This document shows positions 51,701 to 62,693 of a stretch of 64,000 nucleotides of DNA, one piece after another; position 1 is the stretch's first letter, and the number at the start of each line of letters is the position of its first letter. The notes below the pieces were generated by a model. That model was not told where the DNA came from. It worked only from the letters and a program-made list of their open reading frames with translations, and did not search any database. Source of the DNA: Bugula neritina (taxonomy: Eukaryota > Bryozoa > Gymnolaemata > Cheilostomatida > Bugulidae); NCBI GenBank assembly GCA_964035545.1, contig OZ037773.1, positions 10,666,251 through 10,730,250 of the forward strand, in the 5' to 3' direction. The translations under genes and the position numbers were made by a program.

Positions 51701-53203
51701 TCGGGTCACACAGTGTAAATCTCCCCAAATCTCCTACAAGTCAAAAAGTCACACATTTTGGTTCAAGAGTCACGGGTTCCTCTCTGACTAAGAAACCAGA
51801 AGTAACATCTCACTCTACAGTTGACTCAGGTAACACTCTACAGTTGACTCAGGTAATAGTCTACAGTTGACTCAGGTAACACTCTACAGTTGACTCAGGT
51901 AATAGTCTACAGTTGACTCAGGTAACACTCTACAGTTGACGCAGGTAACATCTCAGTCATATTTAGTTCCTAGTGGCGTAGTTGTGTATTCAATAGAATT
52001 AAAGAAATATTTTGGTCGGCATTTATTACATTACATTTTGGTGAGTAAAGAAATATGTTTGTTGGCAATCTTCTTTAAACTGCTCAACCAATCAAAGCTT
52101 TTAAATGTCCGATTGTCACGAGGTAACACTGCTGTTTCTTCACAGATTTTTATTGCTGTTTGTTTGGTTTTAGGGGACTTGGTAGCTACAGCTCCGTTGG
52201 CAACCAAAGAAGAAGATGATGACATAACGAGGGATATGAGAGGTGGGTTAGTGACATCACGAGGGATATGAGAGGTGGGTTAGTGACATCACGAGGGTCA
52301 TGAGAGGTGGGTTAGTGACATCATGAGGGTCATGAGGGGTGGGTTAGTGACATCATGAGGGAAATGAGAGGTGGGTTAGTGACATCATGAGGGTCATGAG
52401 AGGTGGGTTAGTGACATCATGAGGGTCATGAGAGGTGGGTTAGTGACATCATGAGGGATATGAGAGGTGGGTTAGTGACATCATGAGGGTCATGAGAGGT
52501 GGGTTAGTGACATCATGAGGGATATGAGAGGTGGGTTAGTGACATCATGAGGGGTATTAGAGGTGGGTTAGTGACATCATGAGGGTCATGAGAGGTGGGT
52601 TAGTGACATCACGGGGGTCATGAGAGGGGGGGGGTTGAAACTGAAGCTTCATTTTTCAGGTCTTTTAATCTGGCAATTCTACTTTTAGATGATGTTGCAA
52701 AAATGTCAGAAATAAAAGTAAAAATGAAAGAAAACCTGTGTAATGAGCCAATCAAAGACAAGCCAGTTTCTGCTGAGCCAATTAAAGACAAGCCAGTTTC
52801 TGCTGAGCCAATCAAAGACAAGCCAGTTTCTGCTGAGCCAATTAAAGACAAGCCAGTTTCTGCTGAGCCAATGAAAGCGCCGACTGAAGAGATAGATATC
52901 CTGGCCAAGTTCGGAGTGACATTTGGCTATAGTGCTCCCTCCTCCCAGGTCAGTTCATGCTGTGACTTGTTCCTATACAGAACTTCACGTCTGCTTCTAA
53001 GGAACTGGTGCAGACGTATTGGCAATGTGCCAGAGTGTCGCCGTCTTTGAATTAGCTCTTTACTGGAATGTTTGTAGGATAGCCTGGATGGAGCCACTGC
53101 AGGTACAGCCACTGCAGGTACAGCCACTGCAGGTACAGCCACTGCAGACTCTACAAATGCTACTGATTTACCTGCAGGCTTTGATTTCCTCAGCTCATGG
53201 TAG
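48756..53203 (+). CDS. C1orf198: C1orf198-like protein, 447 aa
   Basis: Human C1orf198 is a poorly understood cytoplasmic protein. Eight exons: 48756-49049, 49589-49639, 50300-50448, 50935-51118, 51619-51829, 52174-52242, 52689-52948 and 53078-53203; 448 codons in one frame. Diagnostic blocks are the N-terminal helical region (YFGSLNSMCKGITKQKIAF), the core motif EMWQDEHSGPFSWETLSQSE (human WQDEHSAPFSWETRSQMEF) crossing two junctions, and the C-terminal GFDFLSSW (human GFDFLDNW). The middle is disordered, Ser/Pro rich. Three coding tandem repeats are present: SEAPV units in exon 5, four 10-residue EPIKDKPVSA units in exon 7 and TATAG units in exon 8. The human protein is about 327 aa, so the excess is mainly these repeats and linker. 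Four introns or junctions are made of repeats carrying splice-site copies. Confidence 0.93.
49640..50290. repeat. About 21-bp minisatellite, C1orf198 intron 2
   Basis: About 30 copies of ctatgtctatatatactctc plus tg; starts at the donor GTATGTCTATATTTGC of exon 2. Confidence 0.92.
50441..50892. repeat. 37-bp repeat carrying the C1orf198 exon 3 donor
   Basis: About 12 copies; each has TTAGAGAG followed by GTAGGTAACAGC, identical to the exon 3 end and donor. Confidence 0.94.
51130..51618. repeat. 29-bp repeat carrying the C1orf198 exon 5 acceptor
   Basis: About 17 copies of tctctctaactgttactagt plus actatgta; pyrimidine tract and tatgtag acceptor are part of the unit. Confidence 0.93.
51630..51705. 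repeat. 15-bp coding repeat, SEAPV
   Basis: Five in-frame copies of gaagctccagtcagt in exon 5. Confidence 0.9.
51812..51948. repeat. 23-bp repeat carrying the C1orf198 exon 5 donor
   Basis: Six copies of TCTACAGTTGACTCAG-GTAACAC; the first is the true exon end and donor. Confidence 0.93.
52228..52632. repeat. 32-bp repeat carrying the C1orf198 exon 6 donor
   Basis: About 12 copies of GAGGGATATGAGAG-GTGGGT..., the first being the exon end. Confidence 0.93.
52745..52872. repeat. 30-bp coding repeat, EPIKDKPVSA
   Basis: Four in-frame copies in exon 7 of the C1orf198 homologue. Confidence 0.93.
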
Positions 53204-53619
53204 CTATCTCCGACATTACAGTCTTCAGTCTATTTCGTCATTGGTGGGATAAGATAACTCCTACTCTACCCCCTGTCCATCTCTAAACAGAGGGACTGAA
53301 AGCAAGCACTTAGCTCTGTGTGTCTCAACATGGTGTGTGTTGGCCAGTAGATATGTTGACAGATTATCTAGTAGCTGTTGGGGGACAACTCTTAGTATTA
53401 TAACATTTCTGTCAACTTCATGTGGAATAGTTGGGGTTCTAGTGAATATAATGGTTAGGTTTGTGCATGCTAGCAGACTGCATCTATAAAAAGTTTACTT
53501 ATTGCCTGGGTTATATTATATTTTCATATATTATATTCATATCTAAATTATACTATATTTTCATGTCTACATTATATTTTATTCTCATATCTATTTTGTA
53601 TTGTGTAATATGTTTCTTG

Positions 53620-53625
53620 AATAAA
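53620..53625 (+). terminator. Poly(A) signal of the C1orf198 homologue
   Basis: AATAAA about 420 nt after the stop codon, in AT-rich sequence. Confidence 0.5.
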
Positions 53626-53694
53626 TCTGCATTTACAAATAAATTAAATACTGTTTAAAAAGTTGTTCACTGTTTGACATAGTCATCATTTGGT

Positions 53695-53812
53695 GTAGAA
53701 TAGAGAGAGTAGTAGTATATACACTGCTGACTCTGTAACTGATGACTGATTTGGTGTAGAATAGAGAGAGTAGTAGTATATACACTGCTGACTCTGTTAC
53801 TGATGACTGCCA
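53695..53812. repeat. 62-bp direct duplication
   Basis: Two copies of ttggtgtagaatagagagag... with one or two differences. Confidence 0.9.
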
Positions 53813-54879
53813 GGATAAGAAATCTGGGAGGAAGGAGGTAATGATGCCAATCTACAGTATCAGTTCTCGGCAGCCAGTAACTTCAGTTCCCTGGCCTCTC
53901 TCTAGATATCTTGTATATTATCTGAATGTATTTATATATTATCTGAATATAATTATTTATATATTATATTATATATATCTAGATAATAACCCCTCCTTCC
54001 TTCCCTAGTACAGCATGTAATGTGTATGTATGTTGTTATGTAATGTACCAAGTAGAGCTCTATGTAACATACTCACTGCACTATAATACATGGCATTATG
54101 TAACATAATATGGGCCAGGCTAACAGCTTATCCAAGGTTGAAGGCGGCCCACTGGCACTATGCATCAGTGAAATTAGAAATAATGAAACATAATAATATG
54201 CTAAAGTCTAAGCCTAATTTCAACAAAGTTATTTCTGGTCATCAGGCTACATAGCCAGCTAAACCTGGCTATACTTATTTATTCTTCATGTATACCAGTG
54301 GTTCCCAACCTTCCTGTATACTCATCACAAATAGAAATATAAACAATCCGAAGTTCAACAGTTTTAAAACACTGCTACCTATATAGATTCTTAAAGTATT
54401 AAGTAATTTAATTTTTATTATAGGCTATCATTATTTGTTAATTTCAAAAAATTATACTGTCTGCTGTAACCTCAATTTTAATGGAATAGGTTTCATATTT
54501 TGTTTATATCTCATCCCACTGTCACTTGATTTGTATATGTTGTACTTGGCATGTTAGTTAACTTACTTTGGGTTTCATTCGTTGTTATACACAAAGTTGT
54601 CACTCAATATTCTATGGTTGATCAATTCTATTTGCTCTGACAACTTTTCGGTCTGACAGACTCAAAAATATAAGAAAGGACCAGTCGGTACACCTTTTCT
54701 ACTTCTACAGTGTTAGTATAATGCATTAGTCACAAACTGTACACAGGCACTATACTTTGAGCATCACACAATGGAGTAAGTTTAGGGACATGAGTCATAC
54801 AGCACATCCTGTGAAGGGGTTTGTACTATCTCTGAGTAATCAGCAGACATAATGGAGAACATGTACTCTACTATATTTA

Positions 54880-55075
54880 TATATAGTGTATATACAGTGT
54901 ACTATACAGTGTATATACAGTGTACTATACTTATATACAGTGTACTATACTTATATACAGTGTACTATTCTAATATACTGTGTACTATACTTATATACAG
55001 TGTACTATACTTATATACTGTGTACTATACTGATATACTGTGTACTATACTTATATACAGTGTACTGTACAATGT
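54880..55075. repeat. 19-bp minisatellite
   Basis: About 10 copies of tactatacttatatacagtg. Confidence 0.9.
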
Positions 55076-55274
55076 AGTGTAACATCTGCCCATCCCATGT
55101 GATGTAACTAATGAGGTGGCCCTTCCTTGTAGTTGGCTTGTTCCTGCTTCTACAAGCAGCCTTTCGTCTCACATTCTGGCAGTTAGTCTCTGTGCAGCCT
55201 CGTTTTGTCTCCCTGCAGCTTACCTGAGGAGATGTGACAGTATGCCAAGGAATCACTGTACCTCAGTCTCTACA

Positions 55275-55352
55275 TCTCACCTCAAGGTAGTTCTCACCTC
55301 AAGGTAGTTCTCACCTCAAGGTAGTTCTCACCTCAAGGTAGTTCTCACCTAG
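55275..55352. repeat. 17-bp repeat with donor-like sequences on both strands
   Basis: Four to five copies of ctcacctcaaggtagtt; + strand CAAG-GTAGTT, - strand TTGAG-GTGAGA. Confidence 0.85.
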
Positions 55353-55964
55353 TGTCTGTTACTTTATTCATTTTATTTCAACTATAGATATATTTCTATT
55401 AATATGTTGTATTTTATCTCCACCACACACACACACACATATAATCCTAATAATAAGATCTATTTTATATTAACTATAACACAACAGTACATGTATACAA
55501 CACATAATGGAGGATATTTGTATGCAGGATATCTGTATATGCAGGGATACATTACACATCAGTGTCTCACCATCATTATGAATATCATATAAGAAAAATA
55601 TACCCAGTCTTTGTTCAGTGAAGTCAGCAACATCCTGCCCTTGTATATGAATGTAGGTTAAGTGTGGGTCGGGTGCTTAGACACCCCACATGTTTCTCTT
55701 GTGTAGCCATAGGATGTGAGGCTGGAGATTATCATTATAGATAATTTATAATAACTGTGTATATATAAAGAGAGTTTTTAGTGGTGATGTTATGATATAC
55801 CAGTAGGCCAGCAGAGTGAGTGTATTATACAGTATATATAATAGAGTGTATATAAACTCCTTCATTCTAGTTGCTACCACTCTCTCTACTACCAGCATCT
55901 TCTCTGGCACTTGACATATTCATCTGCTGCTACATCACCACTAGCTAGCACCTACCTAGTACCA

Positions 55965-56455
55965 CTCTACACACAGTATCCAGTAGTACCACTCTACTCA
56001 CAGTATCCAGTAGTACCACTCTACACACAGTATCCAGTAGTACCACTCTACTCACAGTACCCAGTAGTACCACTCTACACACAGTATCCAGTAGTACCAC
56101 TCTACACACAGTATCCAGTAGTACCACTCTACTCACAGTACCCAGCAGTACCACTCTACTCACAGTACCCAGTAGTACCACTCTACACACAGTATCCAGT
56201 AGTACCACTCTACACACAGTATCCAGTAGTACCACTCTACTCACAGTACCCAGCAGTACCACTCTACTCACAGTACCCAGTAGTACCACTCTACTCACAG
56301 TATCCAGTAGTACCACTCTACTCACAGTACCCAGTAGTACCACTCTACTCACAGTACCCAGTAGTACCACTCTACTCACAGTATCCAGTAGTACCACTCT
56401 ACTCACAGTATCCAGTAGTACCACTCTACTCACAGTATCCAGTAGTACCTAGTAG
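55965..56455. repeat. 27-bp minisatellite
   Basis: About 18 copies of ccactctactcacagtatcc plus agtagta; open frames on both strands, no gene context. Confidence 0.93.
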
Positions 56456-56554
56456 TAGTAGCTAGCATAGTAACAAGAACCTACAAGTACCTTGTACAGT
56501 TGAGGTCACTCTACCCCTTTATCTCACCAAAGGTAAGTCTACATTCATAAGGAT

Positions 56555-56625
56555 TCAAACTACAGTATGTTTTGTTGATTAAAACTACAGTATGTTTAGT
56601 TGATTAAAACTACAGTATGTTTAGT
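56555..56625. repeat. 27-bp triplicate
   Basis: Three copies of aaactacagtatgtttagtt plus gatt. Confidence 0.85.
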
Positions 56626-57750
56626 TGTATTATGGCTGTGTACTTATTTACTAAAGTTGTAAACACTCATTAGTACACAGCAACAACTTGAAATCAAAAC
56701 ATAATATTGTATGTATATATTGTATTGTTACATTATATTATCTGTATATTGTATTGTGTTGTTATATTATATGTATATTGCATTGTTATATTGTATTGTT
56801 ACAATATATTATATGTATATTGCAATAAAGTACAGATGATAAAATTTTGGTTTTTATAATTTAAATTCGTTTGTACTTGAAAATTTATATCTATAACATT
56901 AAATTTCCGAGTGCAAAACTCATTATAAGTAAAAATGCTCAGTAATGAAATCTGTTTGACTAGCTCTATATAAAATGAGTAGATATGAATTATATGTGTG
57001 TGTGTATTGTGTGTTGTGAAGTGCTTTATGTGACAGCTGCATGGGAATACAACTACTCAGAACTTGGTGCTTGTTTGCTAGACATAGGTTTACATACAAA
57101 CAATAGTCTATGAACTGCTTAGAGTAATTTACTGTCAGACAATTGGCTGACTAAATAGTACTCTTTAGCTGGTATTTAATTGGTGCACTTTCTAAATACC
57201 CACTTGCTGTGTTCTAATATAAACCCATAATAGCCACATAATATTAACATAATCTAAACATAAGGTAGAGACTGCTGTACCTGTTACTGTTACCTGTTAC
57301 TATTATCTGTTACCATTACCTGCTGCTCATAGCTGTCTCTATCCACCCTTAGCTGTCTTTATCCACCACTAGCTGGCTCTCTCAACTACGTCTAATTACT
57401 GCCCTGAACTCTGACTGAACTTGTGCTGACCCAAACCCAGTCAGTTCATTTATTAGCTTTCTCTAATTAGTGGGACTTCTCTAATTAATAGGAATTACCT
57501 AGTTAATACGAATTACCTAATTAATGGGAATTACCTAATTAATAGGAATTATTGAGTTGGGGTTCAGGGGTCACAACCTTTGTCGCAGCATTCTAGACTA
57601 TATATCTTAACCTATATGTAATGTTATCCTGTCTAATGTATTCTTCCGAAGCCTTGGATATAGCCTCGTGTAATTTCACGCAGTCTCGCATATTCTCATG
57701 TGATCTCATGTACTTTCGTGTAAAATCTTGTAGTATAATTCGGTTGTAAA

Positions 57751-57803
57751 CACCGTCTTTCTATAAATCGATCAGAGCAAGATCGATCTATGGAAAAACG
57801 GTG
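57751..57803. repeat. Inverted repeat / hairpin
   Basis: Two 23-bp arms (57751-57773 and 57781-57803) are inverted copies with 3 mismatches, separated by 7 bp. The inner part is ATCGATC/GATCGAT. Could extrude as a cruciform or be the end of an unknown element. Confidence 0.7.
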
Positions 57804-58034
57804 AAATGGTACCCACCAAATTAGAAAAGTTGGTACAAACAGAAAAGTAAATTCACCCAATAAGGAGAGTGCAAACAATAAGATATGTTTGATAATTTGG
57901 TGATTGGATGACCTATATTCACCTGTTGTCAACCATATCATGTTGCTAAGCAACGCTCAACATCATCCTCTACTATAGAATAAAATGGGGCACTATGATC
58001 GATACAGAATGTGGGATAAGAGGTCTAGCACACT

Positions 58035-58225
58035 TGTGATTCAAAAAGTGTTCATGTGTATAATATGTGTCCATGTGTATAATATGTGTCCATGTGTATA
58101 TGTGTTCATGTCTATGTGTATAATATGTGTCCATGTGTATAGTATGTGTCCATGTGTATAATATGTGTTTATGTGTATAATATGTGTCCATGTGTATAAT
58201 ATGTGTTCATGTCTATGTGTATATT
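58035..58225. repeat. 18-bp minisatellite
   Basis: About 9 copies of gtgtccatgtgtataata. Confidence 0.9.
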
Positions 58226-58464
58226 ATAGCCGTATACATGTATATATTTATCCGATATGTGTGTGTGCTTGAGCTAGATAACAATTGTTAATTCAATAAA
58301 TATAATTTTATTGGTTATATTCACTGATTGTTACATAAAGGAGACAGGCGTTTATTTAACTCAGTTCGTACAGCTAGCAGAGAGCTTGCATCTGATTGGC
58401 TAGAGGCTGAGTATACTGCTCAGTAGCTGGTTGATTAAGAGTGAGAGAGCTTGCATCTGATTGG

Positions 58465-61400
58465 TTAAGAACTGATAATGCTGTTCTCACTGGCTGTGCC
58501 TTCTGCTGCAGTTCCTAGCGCTGGTTCTGATTTGCGGGAGGATGGGGTGCTGCTCAAAGCCCCACCAAATCCATGACAAGATGAGCGTTTCATGATAGTG
58601 GCTATCAAACTCTTAACAAACTTCAGACTGAATCCCCCAGTAGATACTGTGCCTACTGCAAAGGAGAAACAGCACGTCATGTGACTTACTCAATACCATA
58701 CAGTCATGTGACATACTCAATACCATACAGTCATGTGACATACTCAATACCTTACAGTCATGTGACATACTCAATACCATACAGTCATGTGACTTACTCA
58801 ATACCTTACATTCATGTGACTTACTCAATACCATACAGTCATGTGACATACTCAATGCCATACAGTCATGTGACTTACTCAATACCATATAGTCATGTGA
58901 CCTACGCAATACCATACAGTCATGTGACTTACTCAATACCATACAGTCATGTGACTTACTCAATACCATACAGTCATGTGACTTACTCAATACCATACAG
59001 TCATGTGACTTACTCAATACCATACATTCACGTGACATACTCAATGCCATACAGTCATGTGACATACTCAATACCATATAGTCATGTGACCTACGCAATA
59101 CCATACAGTCATGTGATATACTCAACATGCAGTCATGTGACTTACTCAACTTACTTAATACTATATAGTCATGTGACTTATTTACTGATTGTATGATAGA
59201 GACAAACCTTTTGTTAGGTTCACAATGGATCCAATGATGAACTGGAGTATTCCTGAGATGTACAGCAAACCAACAGCAACACCCGCCAAGTTGGCTGCAA
59301 GAAAAGAAGAGTAGCTACACACAATACACAAGTAACTACACAGAAAACACAAGTAACTACACACAATACACAAGTAACTACACACAATACACAAGTAACT
59401 ACACAGAAAACACAAGTAACTACACACAATACACAAGTAACTACACACAATACACAAGTAACTACATACAATACACAAGTAACTACACACAATACACAAG
59501 TAACTACACACAATACACAAGTAACTACACACAATACACAAGTAACTACACACAATACACAAGTAACTACACACAATACACAAGTAACTACACACAATAC
59601 ACAAGTAACTACACACAATACACAAGTAACTACACAGAAAACACAAGTAACTACACACAATACACAAGTAACTACACACAATACACAAGTAACTACACAC
59701 AATACACAAGTAACTACACACAATACACAAGTAACTACACAGAAAACACAAGTAACTACACACAATACACAAGTAACTACACAGAAAACACAAGTAACTA
59801 CACACAATACACAAGTAGCTACACACAATACACAAGTAGCTACACACAATACACAAGTAACTACATACAATACACAAGTAACTACACAGAAAACACAAGT
59901 AACTACACACAATACACAAGTAACTACACACAATACACAAGTAACTACACACAATACACAAGTAACTACACACAATACACAAGTAACTACACACAATACA
60001 CAAGTAACTACACACAATACACAAGTAACTACACACAATACACAAGTAACTACACACAATACACAAGTAACTACACACAATACACAAGTAACTACACACA
60101 ATACACAAGTAACTACACAGAAAACACAAGTAACTACACACAATACACAAGTAACTACACAGAAAACACAAGTAACTACACACAATACACAAGTAACTAC
60201 ACACAATACACAAGTAGCTACACACAATACACAAGTAACTACATACAATACACAAGTAACTACACAGAAAACACAAGTAACTACACACAATACACAAGTA
60301 ACTACACACAATACACAAGTAACTACACACAATACACAAGTAACTACACACAATACACAAGTAACTACACACAATACACAAGTAACTACACACAATACAC
60401 AAGTAACTACACACAATACACAAGTAACTACACACAATACACAAGTAACTACACACAATACACAAGTAACTACACACAATACACAAGTAACTACACACAA
60501 TACACAAGTAACTACACACAATACACAAGTAACTACACAGAAAACACAAGTAACTACACACAATACACAAGTAACTACACAGAAAACACAAGTAACTACA
60601 CACAATACACAAGTAACTACACACAATACACAAGTAGCTACACACAATACACAAGTAACTACATACAATACACAAGTAACTACACAGAAAACACAAGTAA
60701 CTACACACAATACACAAGTAACTACACACAATACACAAGTAACTACACACAATACACAAGTAACTACACACAATACACAAGTAACTACACACAATACACA
60801 AGTAACTACACACAATACACAAGTAACTACACACAATACACAAGTAACTACACACAATACACAAGTAGCTACACACAATACACAAGTAACTACATACAAT
60901 ACACAAGTAACTTACCAGCAATTGTTGCAGTGGAAGAAATCAAATGACTGATGACAATCTCTGCCCAGCTGAAATATTTTAACTTGAAGCAGTAGCTTCC
61001 CATAATGCACTGCACTCCTGGGTCAGGTGACTGGTACATCTTTATAACTTTCAGTGTGAAGTTGATGGCTGAAACAGGAGTTGAGTGACTGGGCATTTTA
61101 TTTCAGTAGAGTTATGTTCTCACGATATTATGTTCTCACATAGGTAAATATTTCGGTTTGTTAAGAGTTGTGTTCTCACAAAATTATGTGAAATACTCAC
61201 AGCCGAAGCCGCAGAAGCATTGTGTTATGAAGATGGGGTCAAGAAAGTCAGCCAGGAGTTTGTGGACGACAAAGAGGGAGATGCTGCACAGAGGAGCAAA
61301 TACCAGCAGCATGATGATAAAGTAGACCGGCCCGCAGCACTTCTCAAGTTGATGACCTGAAGGAGTGTAGGAATACAAGAGTGAGTAGGAATACAGTAAT

Positions 61401-62153
61401 GTAGAGAAACGTGAGTGTGTAGGAATACATGAGTGTAGAGTGTAGGAATACATGCAGGAGTGAGTGAATAGGAATATGTGAGTGAGTATACTCACTCACA
61501 TATATGTAGGAATACATGAGTGTAGGAATACAGGAGTGAGTAGGAATACAGGAGTGAGTAGGAATACGTGAGTGTGCAGGAATACGTGAGTGTGCAGGAA
61601 TACATAATAAAGGATATATTAGTGTATATACCTTTCCAAAGCAGAGAGAGCATTTGGAAGGACAACTCCCATGTATCAGCATGCACAAGATGGCATAGAA
61701 GTATTCTGGAATATTCCTAGAGAGAAGGAGAGTACAGAAGGACTGAGACATGATGGATTATGAGATAAAGGTACGACAGCAAGCATATGACAGCGAGGTA
61801 CGGTAGCAAGCATATGACAGTGAGGTATGGCAGCAAGCATATGACAGCGAGGTACGGCAGAAAGCATATGACAGCGAGATACTCACCTGCAGGTAGAAGA
61901 CCTGATAGAGCCCTGAACAGGCAGATTTGACATACAGAAAGGGGATATCCAGTAGTTCTAGGTGTATGAATATGCAGAGAGCCACGATCAGCATGGTAGC
62001 ACAGGGGATGGGCAGCCCAGCTCCAAGGCCGTATACAGAAGGGGAGCTCTTAGTAGACAGGACACCACTGCGCTTGCTTGTAGCACTACCCCCACTCTTG
62101 TGACTCACACTGCTGGATCCGCTCCTCTGACTCATGCCGCTCTTAGTAGCCAT
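58465..62153 (-). CDS. Unrecognised multi-pass membrane protein, 312 aa
   Basis: Six exons, coding order: 62153-61887, 61716-61632, 61356-61201, 61068-60916, 59294-59208 and 58655-58465; 313 codons, phases consistent. The protein has a Ser-rich cytosolic-type N-terminus (MATKSGMSQRSGSSSVSHKS), then about four hydrophobic segments: LPIPCATMLIVALCIFIHLE (residues about 48-70), YFIIMLLVFAPLCSISLFVV, EIVISHLISSTATIAANLAG and VGLLYISGILQFIIGSIVNL. Several Cys sit between them (EKCCGPVY, FITQCFCGFG, VQCIMGSYCF). The tail is a Ser/Ala-rich hydrophilic stretch ending ENSIISS. No signal peptide. I do not recognise the family; a tetraspan-like plasma or intracellular membrane protein is the safest reading. 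Intron 4 is a 1.6 kb 21-bp minisatellite. Confidence 0.78.
58675..59182. repeat. 27-bp minisatellite, intron 5 of the membrane protein gene
   Basis: About 18 copies of gtcatgtgacttactcaata plus ccataca; on the - strand it spans almost from donor to acceptor. Confidence 0.93.
59312..60912. repeat. 21-bp minisatellite with 420-bp higher-order repeat
   Basis: About 76 copies of aagtaactacacacaatacac in intron 4 of the membrane protein gene. Variant units (cagaaaacac, acatacaatac, agtagct) recur in the same order 420 bp apart. On the - strand the first unit begins at the donor GTAAGTTACTTGTG. Confidence 0.95.
61370..61615. repeat. 14-16-bp repeat, membrane protein gene intron 2
   Basis: Units of gtaggaatacatgagtgtag type. 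Confidence 0.88.
61765..61885. repeat. 27-bp repeat, membrane protein gene intron 1
   Basis: Four copies of ggtacggcagcaagcatatg plus acagcga. Confidence 0.9.
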
Positions 62154-62502
62154 GCTGACCTTGACACAGCCTTGTAGCAGTAGGTAGGTGAGGCAACTCT
62201 AGTACCAGCTAGGTGTCCATATCAATTGGTGTGTCCAATTTTTCTATTTTTAAGTAGTTTCAATGTTTGCAGTTTTTAGTAAAATTATTATAATATAACA
62301 ATTTAAACTATGCAGAATTAATATAATTTAAATGCTTGAAATATTTTGATTGTAATAACAAATATTATACCGATGCGCTTTGCATATACTATGTGTATTG
62401 TATATAATATGTGTATTGTATATAACATTATGCACATTGTATAATATATTAGGCATATTGTACATATTACTTATATTTTGACAAAAATTTACAACTTGGA
62501 TA

Positions 62503-62508
62503 TTTATT
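62503..62508 (-). terminator. Probable poly(A) signal of MCFD2
   Basis: AATAAA on the - strand, about 190 nt after the stop codon. Confidence 0.45.
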
Positions 62509-62693
62509 CATGAAAACGTAAGTTGTGTGTAAGTTGGTTTAAATTAAGTAAATTAAAAAATAAATCAAGAAATATATTAGACATTAGAAGTAGTAAATCA
62601 AGAAATATTGTGAAAGAGTACATAGACATGGTAATGAAGGGTGATTTGTTGTCAGTTTGTACTACATGGCACGTTATCATTAAGTCTATGGGG

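Larger units (their letters stand above)
53640..58460. other. 4.8 kb without a confident gene
   Basis: Contains several tandem arrays (listed separately), an inverted repeat at 57751-57803, and unique AT-rich stretches. Weak exon-like pieces were considered: about 53860-53905 on the - strand (reads REARELKLLAAEN then stop) and 55110-55250 on either strand. Neither could be joined to a gene. Confidence 0.5.

Noticed and set aside
55911-56465. Possible repetitive structural protein (PLYTQYPVV units) or its antisense
   Set aside because: Pure 27-bp array, equally open on both strands, no flanking exon, so treated as satellite-like.
57696-57953. 85-codon hydrophobic - strand frame as a membrane peptide
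   Set aside because: Contains the inverted repeat, has no homology, and hydrophobic runs are common in AT-rich frames.
59182-60921. Very long - strand frames of SYLCIVC or TCVLCVV repeats (over 550 codons)
   Set aside because: The 21-bp unit has no stop in two frames. Splice sites at both ends and homologous phase show it is an intron.
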